From Microbacterium resistens NBRC 103078 (GTDB taxonomy: Bacteria > Actinomycetota > Actinomycetes > Actinomycetales > Microbacteriaceae), in contig NZ_BCRA01000049.1 in the NCBI RefSeq assembly GCF_001552355.1, positions 1 to 43,128 of the forward strand: a stretch of DNA of 43,128 bases. Direction: 5' to 3'. Positions 7,078 to 14,162 of the stretch are shown here, piece after piece. Made by a program: the position numbers and the translations under genes. The stretch's first letter is position 1; the number at the start of each line of letters is the position of its first letter. The notes under the pieces were generated by a model. That model did no database searches. It was not told the origin of the DNA and was given only the letters and a program-made list of their open reading frames with translations.

Positions 7078-8463
7078 GTGAGCATCCCCACCCTGTCCGA
7101 CGAGCAGCACGAGCTGTTCCGCCTCATCGAGGACACCAGGGACCACGTGTTCGTCACCGGCCGCGCCGGGACGGGGAAGTCCACGCTCCTGCAGCACTTC
7201 GCCTGGAACACGAGCAAGCAGATCGCGGTGTGCGCGCCCACCGGGGTGGCCGCGCTGAACGTCGAGGGGCAGACGATCCACTCGCTCTTCCGCCTTCCCA
7301 TCGGGCTCATCGCCGACACCGAGCTAGATCAGTCCGATGCCACGCGGAGGATCCTGAACGCGATCGACACGCTCGTGATCGACGAGGTCTCGATGGTCAA
7401 CGCGGACCTCATGGACGGGATCGATCGATCCCTGCGCCAGGCTCGCGGGCGCCGGGGAGAGCCGTTCGGCGGCGTGCAGGTCGTGATGTTCGGCGACCCG
7501 TACCAGCTGGCGCCGGTGCCCCCGCGCGGCGACGAGCTGCGCTACATCCAGGACCACTACCGCTCGTTCTGGTTCTTCGACGCGAAGGTCTGGACCGGGG
7601 GCGCCGCCGACGAGGCGGGCATGCTGGACGTCGGCGAGCACGGGGCGCCTCTGCACGTGCGCGAGCTCGTCCGCATCCACCGGCAGGCCGACGACGGGTT
7701 CAAGGCGATGCTGAACGCCGTCCGGTACGGCCGGGTGACGGCGGAGATCGCGGGCGCGCTGAACGCCGCCGGAGCCCGGACGCCCCCGGAGCCGGAGCCG
7801 GGCGAGACGCCCATCATCACGCTCGCGACCCGCAACGACATCGTCAACAGCATCAATCGGCGTCACCTCGCCGCGCTCCCGGGGCGCGAGCAGACCGCGA
7901 AGGCCGAGGTGTCGGGCGACTTCGGACGCGGGGAGGCGAACTACCCCGCGGACGCCGAGCTCAAGCTGAAGGTCGGGGCGCAGGTGATGTTCCTGCGCAA
8001 CGACGCCGGCGTGCAGGGGGAGCCGCCCCGCTGGGTGAACGGCACGATCGGCACGGTCACGCGGATCCTGGGCGACACGGTGCGCGTCGAGATCGACGGG
8101 GAGGAGGTGGACGTCGAGCCCGCCGTGTGGGAGAGGTTCCGCTACGCCTACAACCCGGGGACCAAGACGCTGTCGCGCGAGGTCGTGGCCGAGTTCACGC
8201 AGTTCCCGCTCCGCCTCGCGTGGGCCGTGACGATCCACAAGTCGCAGGGCAAGACGTACGACCGCGCGATCGTGGACCTGGGCTCCGGCGCCTTCGCGCC
8301 CGGGCAGACGTACGTGGCGCTGTCCCGGCTCACCTCCCTCGACGGGCTGTACCTGTCCCGTCCGCTGCGTCCGAGCGACATCCGCGTGGACGAGGACGTG
8401 CGCCGCTTCATGCGCGCGGCCTGGGAGGCGCGGCAGGGCTCGACCCCGGTCCTTCCCGCCTGA
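7078..8463 (+). CDS. PIF1/RecD-like superfamily 1 DNA helicase
   Basis: A 461-residue ATPase. Walker A is GRAGTGKST (28-36), motif Ia CAPTGVAAL (52-60), Walker B IDEVSMV (101-107), motif III GDPYQLAPV (139-147). The late region has AVTIHKSQGKTYD and YVALSRL, the SF1B motifs V and VI that mark PIF1- and RecD-type 5'-3' helicases. A small beta-barrel-like insertion (VMFLRNDA, WVNGTIGTV) precedes them, as in PIF1/RecD2 relatives. The likely role is unwinding of DNA at stalled forks, G-quadruplexes or R-loops; this comes from the family and is not shown by context. The GTG at 7078 is used because homology begins right after it and no better start exists. The gene converges on heme oxygenase across a palindromic repeat cluster. 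Confidence 0.88.
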   Translation: MSIPTLSDEQHELFRLIEDTRDHVFVTGRAGTGKSTLLQHFAWNTSKQIAVCAPTGVAALNVEGQTIHSLFRLPIGLIADTELDQSDATRRILNAIDTLVIDEVSMVNADLMDGIDRSLRQARGRRGEPFGGVQVVMFGDPYQLAPVPPRGDELRYIQDHYRSFWFFDAKVWTGGAADEAGMLDVGEHGAPLHVRELVRIHRQADDGFKAMLNAVRYGRVTAEIAGALNAAGARTPPEPEPGETPIITLATRNDIVNSINRRHLAALPGREQTAKAEVSGDFGRGEANYPADAELKLKVGAQVMFLRNDAGVQGEPPRWVNGTIGTVTRILGDTVRVEIDGEEVDVEPAVWERFRYAYNPGTKTLSREVVAEFTQFPLRLAWAVTIHKSQGKTYDRAIVDLGSGAFAPGQTYVALSRLTSLDGLYLSRPLRPSDIRVDEDVRRFMRAAWEARQGSTPVLPA

Positions 8464-8477
8464 GCCTCCCGGCGGGG

Positions 8478-8689
8478 CGTTTCGTCTCGCTGCGCTCGCT
8501 CAACGACCGGGGGGCGGTTCTCGGTCGTTGAGCGAGGAGCGCAGCGACGAGTCGAAACGTGGTGACTCGGGGTGGGGGCGTTTCGTCTCGCTGCGCTCGC
8601 TCAACGACCGAGGAGGAGCGCAGCGACGAGTCGAAACGCGGTGACCCGGGGTGGGGGCGTTTCGTCTCGCTGCGCTCGCTCAACGACCG
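8478..8689. repeat. Cluster of palindromic intergenic repeat units (five copies, alternating orientation)
   Basis: A ~32-nt unit that begins CGTTTCGTCTCGCTGCGCTC and ends CTCAACGACCG occurs forward at 8478-8509, 8579-8610 and 8658-8689. It occurs inverted at 8522-8559 (38 nt, with an AG-containing insertion) and as a truncated inverted copy at 8612-8638. The spacer GGTGACYCGGGGTGGGGG occurs twice, so the segment ~8536-8610 was duplicated with a ~79-nt period to give ~8616-8689. Opposed copies form long hairpins between two convergent genes, consistent with a bidirectional terminator. Similar sequences are widespread between genes in Microbacterium as far as I recall. There is no associated protein or CRISPR-like regular spacing. 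Confidence 0.85.
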
Positions 8690-8696
8690 GCGGGCG

Positions 8697-9344
8697 TCAG
8701 GCGGCGAGGCGCTGCGCCTCGAGCTCCTCGAACAGCTCGGTGTTGAAACGGTAGGCGAGCAACACCTCGTCGATCACCCGCTCGCGCTCGGCCTCGTCCC
8801 ACGGAGCGGCGTCCAGCTGCTCGCGGTAGACGTCCTTGAAGGCGGCGGGGTCGGCGATGGCGTCGAAGAGGTAGAACCCGATCCCGTTGGTCTCGAAGCC
8901 GAATCGCCGGGCCATGACCCGGCCGATGAACAGGCCCCCGGACAGGTCGCCGAGGTAGCGGGTGTAATGGTGGGCGACGAAACCGCCGGGCCAGGTCGCG
9001 CCGACCTGGCGGATCCGCTCCACGTAGCGGGCGGTCGCCGGCAGCGGCGCGATGCGCTCTCGCCACTCGGGGCCGACGAGGAAGTCCAGGTCCGCTTCGA
9101 GGGCGGGCAGCCGGGTGAGCGCGTCGCTGAGGAAGACGGACGCGACGGGATCCTTCCGCATCCGTTCGCCCACCTCTTCGAGCGCCTCGTAGATGAAGTA
9201 GTGCTGGGCGACGAGGGAGACGTAGTCCTCCCGGGACGCCTCGCCGCTCAGGAGCGAGGCCATGAAGCCGGCGTGCTCACTGCGCGAGTGCGACCCGGAG
9301 GAGCGCTCGCGCAGCGCCGCGGAGAAGGAGACGATCTCGGCCAT
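8697..9344 (-). CDS. hmuO: Heme oxygenase (biliverdin-producing), HmuO/HO-1 type
   Basis: A 215-residue enzyme that degrades heme to biliverdin, CO and Fe2+ for iron acquisition in the cytosol. It aligns by eye with Corynebacterium diphtheriae HmuO: the proximal heme ligand corresponds to His19 in SGSHSRSEHAGFM, and the distal helix is HHYTRYLGDLSGGLFIGRVM, with the conserved YLGDLSGG that kinks over the heme. The C terminus (YRFNTELFEEL) also matches. The ATG at 9344 is preferred over an upstream start because it lies 6 nt after a minus-strand TACACT and homology begins there. A DtxR/IdeR-like site covers that promoter, so iron repression is likely. A DUF2470 heme-utilisation protein lies just upstream, but each gene appears to have its own promoter. 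Confidence 0.94.
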   Translation of the reverse strand: MAEIVSFSAALRERSSGSHSRSEHAGFMASLLSGEASREDYVSLVAQHYFIYEALEEVGERMRKDPVASVFLSDALTRLPALEADLDFLVGPEWRERIAPLPATARYVERIRQVGATWPGGFVAHHYTRYLGDLSGGLFIGRVMARRFGFETNGIGFYLFDAIADPAAFKDVYREQLDAAPWDEAERERVIDEVLLAYRFNTELFEELEAQRLAA

Positions 9345-9349
9345 GGCAC

Positions 9350-9368
9350 GAGTGTAAGGCACACCTAA
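9350..9368 (-). promoter_or_regulatory. DtxR/IdeR-like iron box over the heme oxygenase promoter
   Basis: The minus strand reads TTAGGTGTGCCTTACACTC. By my count 11 of 19 positions match the DtxR consensus TTAGGTTAGGCTAACCTAA, with the left arm TTAGGT exact. It overlaps the -10 (9351-9356) of a gene whose product is classically iron-repressed. Confidence 0.45.
9351..9356 (-). promoter_or_regulatory. -10 box of a leaderless promoter for heme oxygenase
   Basis: Minus-strand TACACT, 6 nt, then ATG at 9344. Confidence 0.55.
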
Positions 9369-9435
9369 CTTCCGCACCCAGCGAACGACGGGGATTCCGA
9401 GCCGGCGGATCGGGATCGCTCAGCCGGCTCGCAGG

Positions 9436-9744
9436 TCAGCCGTGCGGGCGAGCATCCACGCCGAGGGCGGCGCACGCGGCGTCATACAGGGCCACGACCT
9501 CGCGACGCACCTCGGGTCGCTCCTGGATGGGACCGCCCGGCCAGGGCACGCGCAGCGTCTCCGGAGCCCCGGACGTGCGGCTGACGGTCCACTCGCCGGC
9601 GTCCCCGTCGAAGCCGCGCATCGATGCCGAGACGATGTCGGCGCCGCCGAACGCGCGCGCGATGAGCAGGTTGTCGTCCTGATGATCGCCGTTCATGTGG
9701 CGGAGGACCGCCGCGACGACCTCGTCGGAGAAGGGGCTGGGCAT
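9436..9744 (-). CDS. DUF2470-domain protein (heme/iron utilisation related)
   Basis: A 102-residue protein matching the DUF2470 pattern: FSDEVVAAVLRHMNGDHQDDNLLIARAFGG near the N terminus (the HMNxDHxDxN signature), then VSASMRGFDGDAGEW, VPWPGGPIQERPEVRREVVALYDAA. The domain is found alone or fused to HugZ/HutZ-type heme-binding split barrels. Its biochemical role is not settled. The location next to heme oxygenase, on the same strand, supports a role in heme iron use. The ATG at 9744 lies 6 nt after minus-strand TAGAGT, so the mRNA is likely leaderless. No clear iron box was seen at this promoter. Confidence 0.88.
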   Translation of the reverse strand: MPSPFSDEVVAAVLRHMNGDHQDDNLLIARAFGGADIVSASMRGFDGDAGEWTVSRTSGAPETLRVPWPGGPIQERPEVRREVVALYDAACAALGVDARPHG

Positions 9745-9750
9745 GGCCCC

Positions 9751-9756
9751 ACTCTA
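9751..9756 (-). promoter_or_regulatory. -10 box of a leaderless promoter for the DUF2470 gene
   Basis: Minus-strand TAGAGT, 6 nt, then ATG at 9744. Confidence 0.55.
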
Positions 9757-9855
9757 CGCACGAGGGGAGGTCCCGGACCCGGCCCGCCGCCGGTCCGCGC
9801 AGGGGCGGGATCGGGATCATCCGTAGGGATGACGAGGACGCGGAGGCCCGGCCCT

Positions 9856-9861
9856 TAGACT
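9856..9861 (+). promoter_or_regulatory. -10 box of the serine-hydrolase-like lipoprotein gene
   Basis: TAGACT, predicting a start near 9868 and a ~20-nt leader carrying AGGGGGG 5 nt before GTG 9888. -35 is weak. Confidence 0.45.
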
Positions 9862-9887
9862 CTCCTCAGACATCCAGGGGGGTTTCT

Positions 9888-11216
9888 GTGCACGGACGGA
9901 CCATGCGTCGTACGCGCATCGCGGCAGCGGGAGCGGTGATCGTCGCGCTCGCGCTGACGGGATGCGCCCCCGAGTCGACCCCCGCGTACACGCCGGCTCC
10001 GCAGGTCGAGGGCGCGCTGCCGGAGGACCTCCAGACGCAGCTGCACGACGCCGTCGCGCACGCGATGGCCGCCAGCGGTTCCTCGGGCGCGGTCGTCGGC
10101 GTGTGGGCGCCATGGAGCGGCTCGTGGGTCACCGGGATCGGGACCGCGGGCCCCGGGGACGAGACTCCCGCCAGCACGGACATGGCCTTCCGCATCGGCG
10201 ACGTCACCCGGCTCATGACCTGCGACGTGCTCTACGCGCTGGCCGACCGCGGCACCGTGGCCCTGGAGGACTCCGTGACGACGTGGGTCGCCGGCGTCCC
10301 CGATCTGGCCGACGTGACGCTCCTGGACCTCTGCAACGGCACGTCCGGCCTGGGGCTGAGCTCGTCGATCGCGGAGTCGAACTGGCTCTCGAACCCCACG
10401 CGCATGTGGAACCCGAAGGAGCTCGCGAGCTACGGGATGGAGCAGCAGCGCACGGCCCCGGGCGGCGGTTTCCGGGACTCCGACGCGGCGTACCTTCTCC
10501 TCGGCCAGGCGCTCGAGCGAGCGAGCGGCCAGAGCGCCGCGTCCCTGATCCGCACCTACGTCACGGGTCCTCTGGGCCTGAACAGCACGAGCCTCCCCTC
10601 GGCGCGGCCGGCCGCGCCGAGCGACGGGCCCGTGCTCGCGGGCACGTACGCGCCGCGGACGCCGGAGGGCGGCTACGACTGCGCCGCTCCGGTGGACGTC
10701 ACGGTGAGCTCCGCGAGCATCGGGTTCACCGACTCGGGCGTGGTCTCGACGATCGAGGACCTCGGCCGCTACGCGCAGGCCGAGGCGAAGCAGGCGCTGC
10801 GCACCAAGGACGAGCCCGCCCGCTTCGGCGCGCCCCTGCCGGCCTATGACGGCGCGCCGTCCTGGTTCCAGGCGACGGGAGGCGGGTACCTCGTGGGGAC
10901 GATGGTGGGACAGCAGGGCTGGGCGCCCGGCTACCTCACCGCCGCGTACTCGGACCCGGCGAGCGGCTTCACGGTCGCCGTCGTGCTCAACGGCTCCTCG
11001 GGCGGCGGTGCGCTGATCTCGGCGCTTGCCTTCGAGCTCGCCGCGATCGGGTCGAAGGCCCCCGCCGCCAAGGGCGCCGCCGCCCCCGAGTTCGGGCTCC
11101 CCTTCACCGCGGAGCAGTACCACGAGGTGATCGGCAGCCAGGCGATCTGCCCCGTCGACCAGCCGGCCGCGGAGGAGCCCGCCGGGGAGGACGAGGGCGA
11201 GGGCGACGACGACTGA
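9888..11216 (+). CDS. Beta-lactamase/DD-peptidase-fold lipoprotein with degraded active site (probable pseudoenzyme)
   Basis: A 442-residue lipoprotein: basic N terminus, hydrophobic core and lipobox LTGC with Cys26. The body follows the class C beta-lactamase/serine hydrolase family order: FRIGxVT near 101-107, LLDLCNGTSGL (145-155, family LLxHTSGL), the GGF..SDAAYLLLG block (192-206, family YSNxxYxLLG), and VGQQGWAPGY near 340-349 (family GHxGxTPGY). At each catalytic site the key residues differ. The SxxK pair is D105 and R108, the Tyr-x-Asn is F195-R-D197, and the third motif His is Gln. Serine acylation is therefore not expected. The frame is intact and the fold-defining glycines remain, which suggests a binding or regulatory role at the cell wall. 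An acidic, low-complexity tail ends the protein. Start: GTG 9888 has the better Shine-Dalgarno; ATG 9903 is an alternative that leaves the signal peptide intact. Confidence 0.85.
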   Translation: MHGRTMRRTRIAAAGAVIVALALTGCAPESTPAYTPAPQVEGALPEDLQTQLHDAVAHAMAASGSSGAVVGVWAPWSGSWVTGIGTAGPGDETPASTDMAFRIGDVTRLMTCDVLYALADRGTVALEDSVTTWVAGVPDLADVTLLDLCNGTSGLGLSSSIAESNWLSNPTRMWNPKELASYGMEQQRTAPGGGFRDSDAAYLLLGQALERASGQSAASLIRTYVTGPLGLNSTSLPSARPAAPSDGPVLAGTYAPRTPEGGYDCAAPVDVTVSSASIGFTDSGVVSTIEDLGRYAQAEAKQALRTKDEPARFGAPLPAYDGAPSWFQATGGGYLVGTMVGQQGWAPGYLTAAYSDPASGFTVAVVLNGSSGGGALISALAFELAAIGSKAPAAKGAAAPEFGLPFTAEQYHEVIGSQAICPVDQPAAEEPAGEDEGEGDDD

Positions 11217-11256
11217 CTGTCGGTCGTCCCCCGAGCCGAGCGAGGAGGAGGCGTCG

Positions 11257-12273
11257 ATGGCGATCGTCGACAACGGCATCTACGTCGACGGCGTGCGCAC
11301 GGAGAACCCGGCGTCGCTCGCGGAGACCTTCGAGCTGATGCATGCCCGCGGAGGCATGGGATGGATCGGGCTCTACCGGCCCAGCGAGGAGGAGGTGCGC
11401 CAGGTCGCGGCCGAGTTCGGACTCCACGAGCTGGCGGTGGAGGACGCGCTGACCGGGCACCAGCGCTCGAAGCTGGAGCGCTACGGCGACACGCTCTTCC
11501 TGGTCCTGCGCCCCGCTCGGTACCTGGACGACGTGGAGGAGGTGGAGTTCGGGGAGCTCCACGTGTTCGTGGGCCCCACGTTCGTCGTCACGATCCGCCA
11601 CGCCGAATCCCCGAGCCTGGGCCGGGTGCGCCACCGGCTGGAGAACGACCCCGCGCTGCTGGCGCGGGGCCCGGAAGCGGTGCTGTACGCGATCCTCGAC
11701 GAGGTCGTAGACGAGTACGCGCCGGTCGTGGCGGGCCTGGAGAACGACATCGACGAGATCGAGGCGCAGCTGTTCGTGGCCGAGTCCGACCTCACTCAGC
11801 GCATCTACGAGCTCTCCCGCGAGGTGATCGGCTTCCAGCGGGCGACGCAGCCGCTGCGCGAGATGCTCGAGGCGCTGCTGCGGGGATCCGAGAAGTACGC
11901 CGTCGACGGCGAGCTGCAACGCTACCTGCGCGACGTCCTCGACCACACCATCCGGGTGATCGACCGCTCGGCCACCTTCCGCACGGTGCTGGACAACGCC
12001 CTCACGGTGGAGTCGACGATCGTCGCCCGCCGCCAGAACGACGAGATGCGGCGGATGACCGAGGAGAGCATCCGGCAGGGCGAGGAGGTCAAGAAGATCT
12101 CCAGCTGGGCCGCCATCTTCTTCGCCCCGACGATCGTCGCGGGCGTCTACGGCATGAACTTCGATGCGATGCCGGAGCTGCACTGGGTCTTCGGGTACCC
12201 CATGGCCATCGGGCTCATGGTGGGCGGCGCGTTCGTGCTGTACCTCGTCTTCAAGCGCAAGGGCTGGCTCTAG
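11257..12273 (+). CDS. corA: CorA-family magnesium/divalent cation transporter
   Basis: A 338-residue homologue of the pentameric CorA Mg2+ channel. The long cytosolic N-terminal domain ends in the stalk helix (region RSATFRTVLDNALTVESTIV, then RRMTEES). The first transmembrane helix (ISSWAAIFFAPTIVAGV) runs into the signature YGMNF, with GMN at residues 299-301, and the second helix follows (YPMAIGLMVGGAFVLYLVF) with the positive C terminus KRKGWL. Length and order are typical. GAGGAGGAG lies 6 nt before ATG 11257. No M-box-like leader could be recognised in the 40-nt gap to the previous gene, with which it may be co-transcribed. Co2+ or Zn2+ transport by relatives is possible. Confidence 0.95.
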   Translation: MAIVDNGIYVDGVRTENPASLAETFELMHARGGMGWIGLYRPSEEEVRQVAAEFGLHELAVEDALTGHQRSKLERYGDTLFLVLRPARYLDDVEEVEFGELHVFVGPTFVVTIRHAESPSLGRVRHRLENDPALLARGPEAVLYAILDEVVDEYAPVVAGLENDIDEIEAQLFVAESDLTQRIYELSREVIGFQRATQPLREMLEALLRGSEKYAVDGELQRYLRDVLDHTIRVIDRSATFRTVLDNALTVESTIVARRQNDEMRRMTEESIRQGEEVKKISSWAAIFFAPTIVAGVYGMNFDAMPELHWVFGYPMAIGLMVGGAFVLYLVFKRKGWL

Positions 12274-12316
12274 GACGCCGCCTCCTTCCGGATCCAGAGC
12301 GGCCGAATGCGGCGTC
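12274..12316. terminator. Candidate bidirectional terminator after corA
   Basis: GACGCCGC (12274-12281) pairs with GCGGCGTC (12309-12316) across a 27-nt internal segment, filling the 45-nt gap between convergent genes. Long loop, so only moderate support. Confidence 0.45.
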
Positions 12317-12318
12317 GG

Positions 12319-12981
12319 TCAGAGTGCCGGAACGGTGATGCGGCGCAGGTAGGGACCGCTAGCGCCGTGGTGCACGCGTCGGAGCGCGTGGAGGTCGAAC
12401 TTCTGGAACGGCAGGAGATCCCGGATCGAGGAGAGGTAGTCCTGGAACTCTCCCTGATCCTCGAAAGGGAACAGCCACTCGGGCATCCCTGTCGACCGCC
12501 GCGCGAGAAACACGGACAGAAGGGAGTTGGGGTAGCGACGCAGACCACCACCGGGCCGCGGGACGGGAACGGAGTCCTGGCCGGGAAGCGGCGCTCCCGT
12601 TGCGGGATCCGTGAAAGCGAAGAAGTAGTCGAGCCGCGTCTCGACGAGAGGACGGACGGCAGGCTCGCTCACGTCCGTGGTGAAGGCGAATGCCAGGATG
12701 GCGTCGAGCATGGTGACGGACGGATCCCACGCGTGCTGCGTGTAGAGCCCGTCGAAATGAACCCGCGCCGCTCCGAACTGGCTCTCGAGCCGCTCGCGGA
12801 GGGTCCGGGTGCTCCGGTCGGGGTGGTCGTTCACCGTGACTCTGATGCTCTCGGGCGATTGTGCCGTCGTTGTCGTGCAGCGGGCCAGGAAGGTCGAGAC
12901 GTTCCGGAAGGCGGCTTCCGGGCGTGTGCCGTTGCGTAGCGCCTGGACGGCCTTCGACGGGGGGAGCTCATAGCTGAACAC
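12319..12981 (-). CDS. Protein of unknown function
   Basis: A 220-residue soluble protein with no signal peptide, membrane segment or recognised motif. The start is GTG at 12981 with a weak purine run upstream. The sequence is balanced in charge and has aromatic-rich patches (RLDYFFAFTD, MPEWLFPFEDQGEF), like a folded cytosolic protein. Codon use has slightly more A/T at third positions than its neighbours, consistent with a recently acquired or sporadically distributed gene. It lies downstream of and on the same strand as the YeiH-type transporter gene, 88 nt away, and converges on corA. It could be a strain-variable accessory gene; nothing in context suggests a role. Confidence 0.6.
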   Translation of the reverse strand: MFSYELPPSKAVQALRNGTRPEAAFRNVSTFLARCTTTTAQSPESIRVTVNDHPDRSTRTLRERLESQFGAARVHFDGLYTQHAWDPSVTMLDAILAFAFTTDVSEPAVRPLVETRLDYFFAFTDPATGAPLPGQDSVPVPRPGGGLRRYPNSLLSVFLARRSTGMPEWLFPFEDQGEFQDYLSSIRDLLPFQKFDLHALRRVHHGASGPYLRRITVPAL

Positions 12982-13069
12982 CGCTTCATCATGGCATCCA
13001 CCCCGATCTGGGCTCCGTGACCGCCTGGTTGCCGTCGACCGTCGTCTCCGGACGGTCTCGTCGCCGTCG

Positions 13070-14086
13070 TCAGAGCAGGGCGATCGTCGCCAGGGACGCC
13101 GCCGTGACCAGGATCCACAGGATCGCCCCGAGCGCCAGGGGGCGCCAGCCGGCCCTGCGCAGGGCCGCGACGTCGGTGGACAGCCCGATCGCGGCGAGGG
13201 CCATCGCGATGAGGAAGCCGCTCACCGCCGACAGGCCGTCTCGGACGGTCGCAGGGACGATCCCCGTGGAGGTGGCGGCGGCGACGAGGAGGAAGCCCAC
13301 GAGGAACCAGGGCACGAGCCGGACGACCCCTCCCGGCGTCAGCCGGCGCCCGCGGGAGTGGCGACGGGCTTCGGCGATCGAGAGCCCGATGCTGATCGGG
13401 ATGATCATGAGCGTGCGCACGAGTTTCACGACGACCGCGAAGCCCAGCGCCGCGGCGCCGTAGACGGCCGCGGTCGCCACGACCGAGCTGGTGTCGTTGA
13501 CCGCGGTGCCGGCGAGCAGGCCGAAGGTGTGCGGATCGAGCTGAAGCGCATGTCCGAGCAGGGGGAAGAGGACCACGGCCAGCACGTTGAACAGGAAGAT
13601 CGTGGACATGGCGTAGGCGATCTCGGCTCCCGTCGCCGCGATCACGGGGGAGACGGCCGCGATCGCGGAGGCGCCGCAGATGCCCGTGCCCACACCGATC
13701 AGCGTGGTGAGGCGGCGCTCGACCCGCAGCGCCCGACCGAGGATCCACGCCCCGAGGAGGCACACGGCGAGGCTCGTCAGCATGACCGGGAGGGACTCCA
13801 GCCCGACGCGCAGGACGTCGGCGACGGACATCTGCACACCGAGCAGGACGACCGCGGTCTGCAGGAGGAGGCGACCGGAGACCGCGAGGCCCGGGGCGAG
13901 CAGGGGGCCGGGCCGACGCCACAGCGAGATCACGACGCCGATGAGCAAGGCGGGCAGCGCGGACCCGACGACCGGCGCCAGACCGCCGATCACCGTCGAC
14001 ACCGCGGCGATGAGGGCCGTCAGGCCGACTCCGGGGACGACGGCGAGGAGGCGCGGGCGATCGGCGGACGCGGCAGGGGAGAGCAT
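13070..14086 (-). CDS. YeiH-family putative sulfate/sulfonate exporter
   Basis: A 338-residue protein with about ten hydrophobic segments. It matches the YeiH/YeeH family (Cons_hypoth698) through ALPALLIGVVISLWRRP, LLQTAVVLLGVQMS, the core GVGTGICGASAIAAVSPVI, AGTAVNDTSSVVATAAVYG (the AxNDTxxVVA motif) and the late FLIAMALAAIGLSTDV. The location is the cytoplasmic membrane. Family members are proposed to export sulfite/sulfate, for example near taurine or cysteine metabolism, but evidence is limited. It is transcribed divergently from a LysR regulator 76 bp away, which very probably controls it. The start ATG at 14086 follows the family start closely. Confidence 0.88.
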   Translation of the reverse strand: MLSPAASADRPRLLAVVPGVGLTALIAAVSTVIGGLAPVVGSALPALLIGVVISLWRRPGPLLAPGLAVSGRLLLQTAVVLLGVQMSVADVLRVGLESLPVMLTSLAVCLLGAWILGRALRVERRLTTLIGVGTGICGASAIAAVSPVIAATGAEIAYAMSTIFLFNVLAVVLFPLLGHALQLDPHTFGLLAGTAVNDTSSVVATAAVYGAAALGFAVVVKLVRTLMIIPISIGLSIAEARRHSRGRRLTPGGVVRLVPWFLVGFLLVAAATSTGIVPATVRDGLSAVSGFLIAMALAAIGLSTDVAALRRAGWRPLALGAILWILVTAASLATIALL

Positions 14087-14162
14087 GGATCCAGCGTGCG
14101 CGAGCCGTCCTGCGCCGGGTAGCCGGGTGGTGCCGGTGGAGATACAGGGTCAGACTGTGGGG

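Noticed and set aside
8478..8689. CRISPR array
   Set aside because: Units alternate orientation, spacers are not uniform or unique (one is duplicated), and no cas gene is nearby.
9888..11216. Active beta-lactamase or DD-carboxypeptidase
   Set aside because: The Ser and Lys of SxxK, the Tyr of YxN and the His/Lys of the third motif are all replaced.
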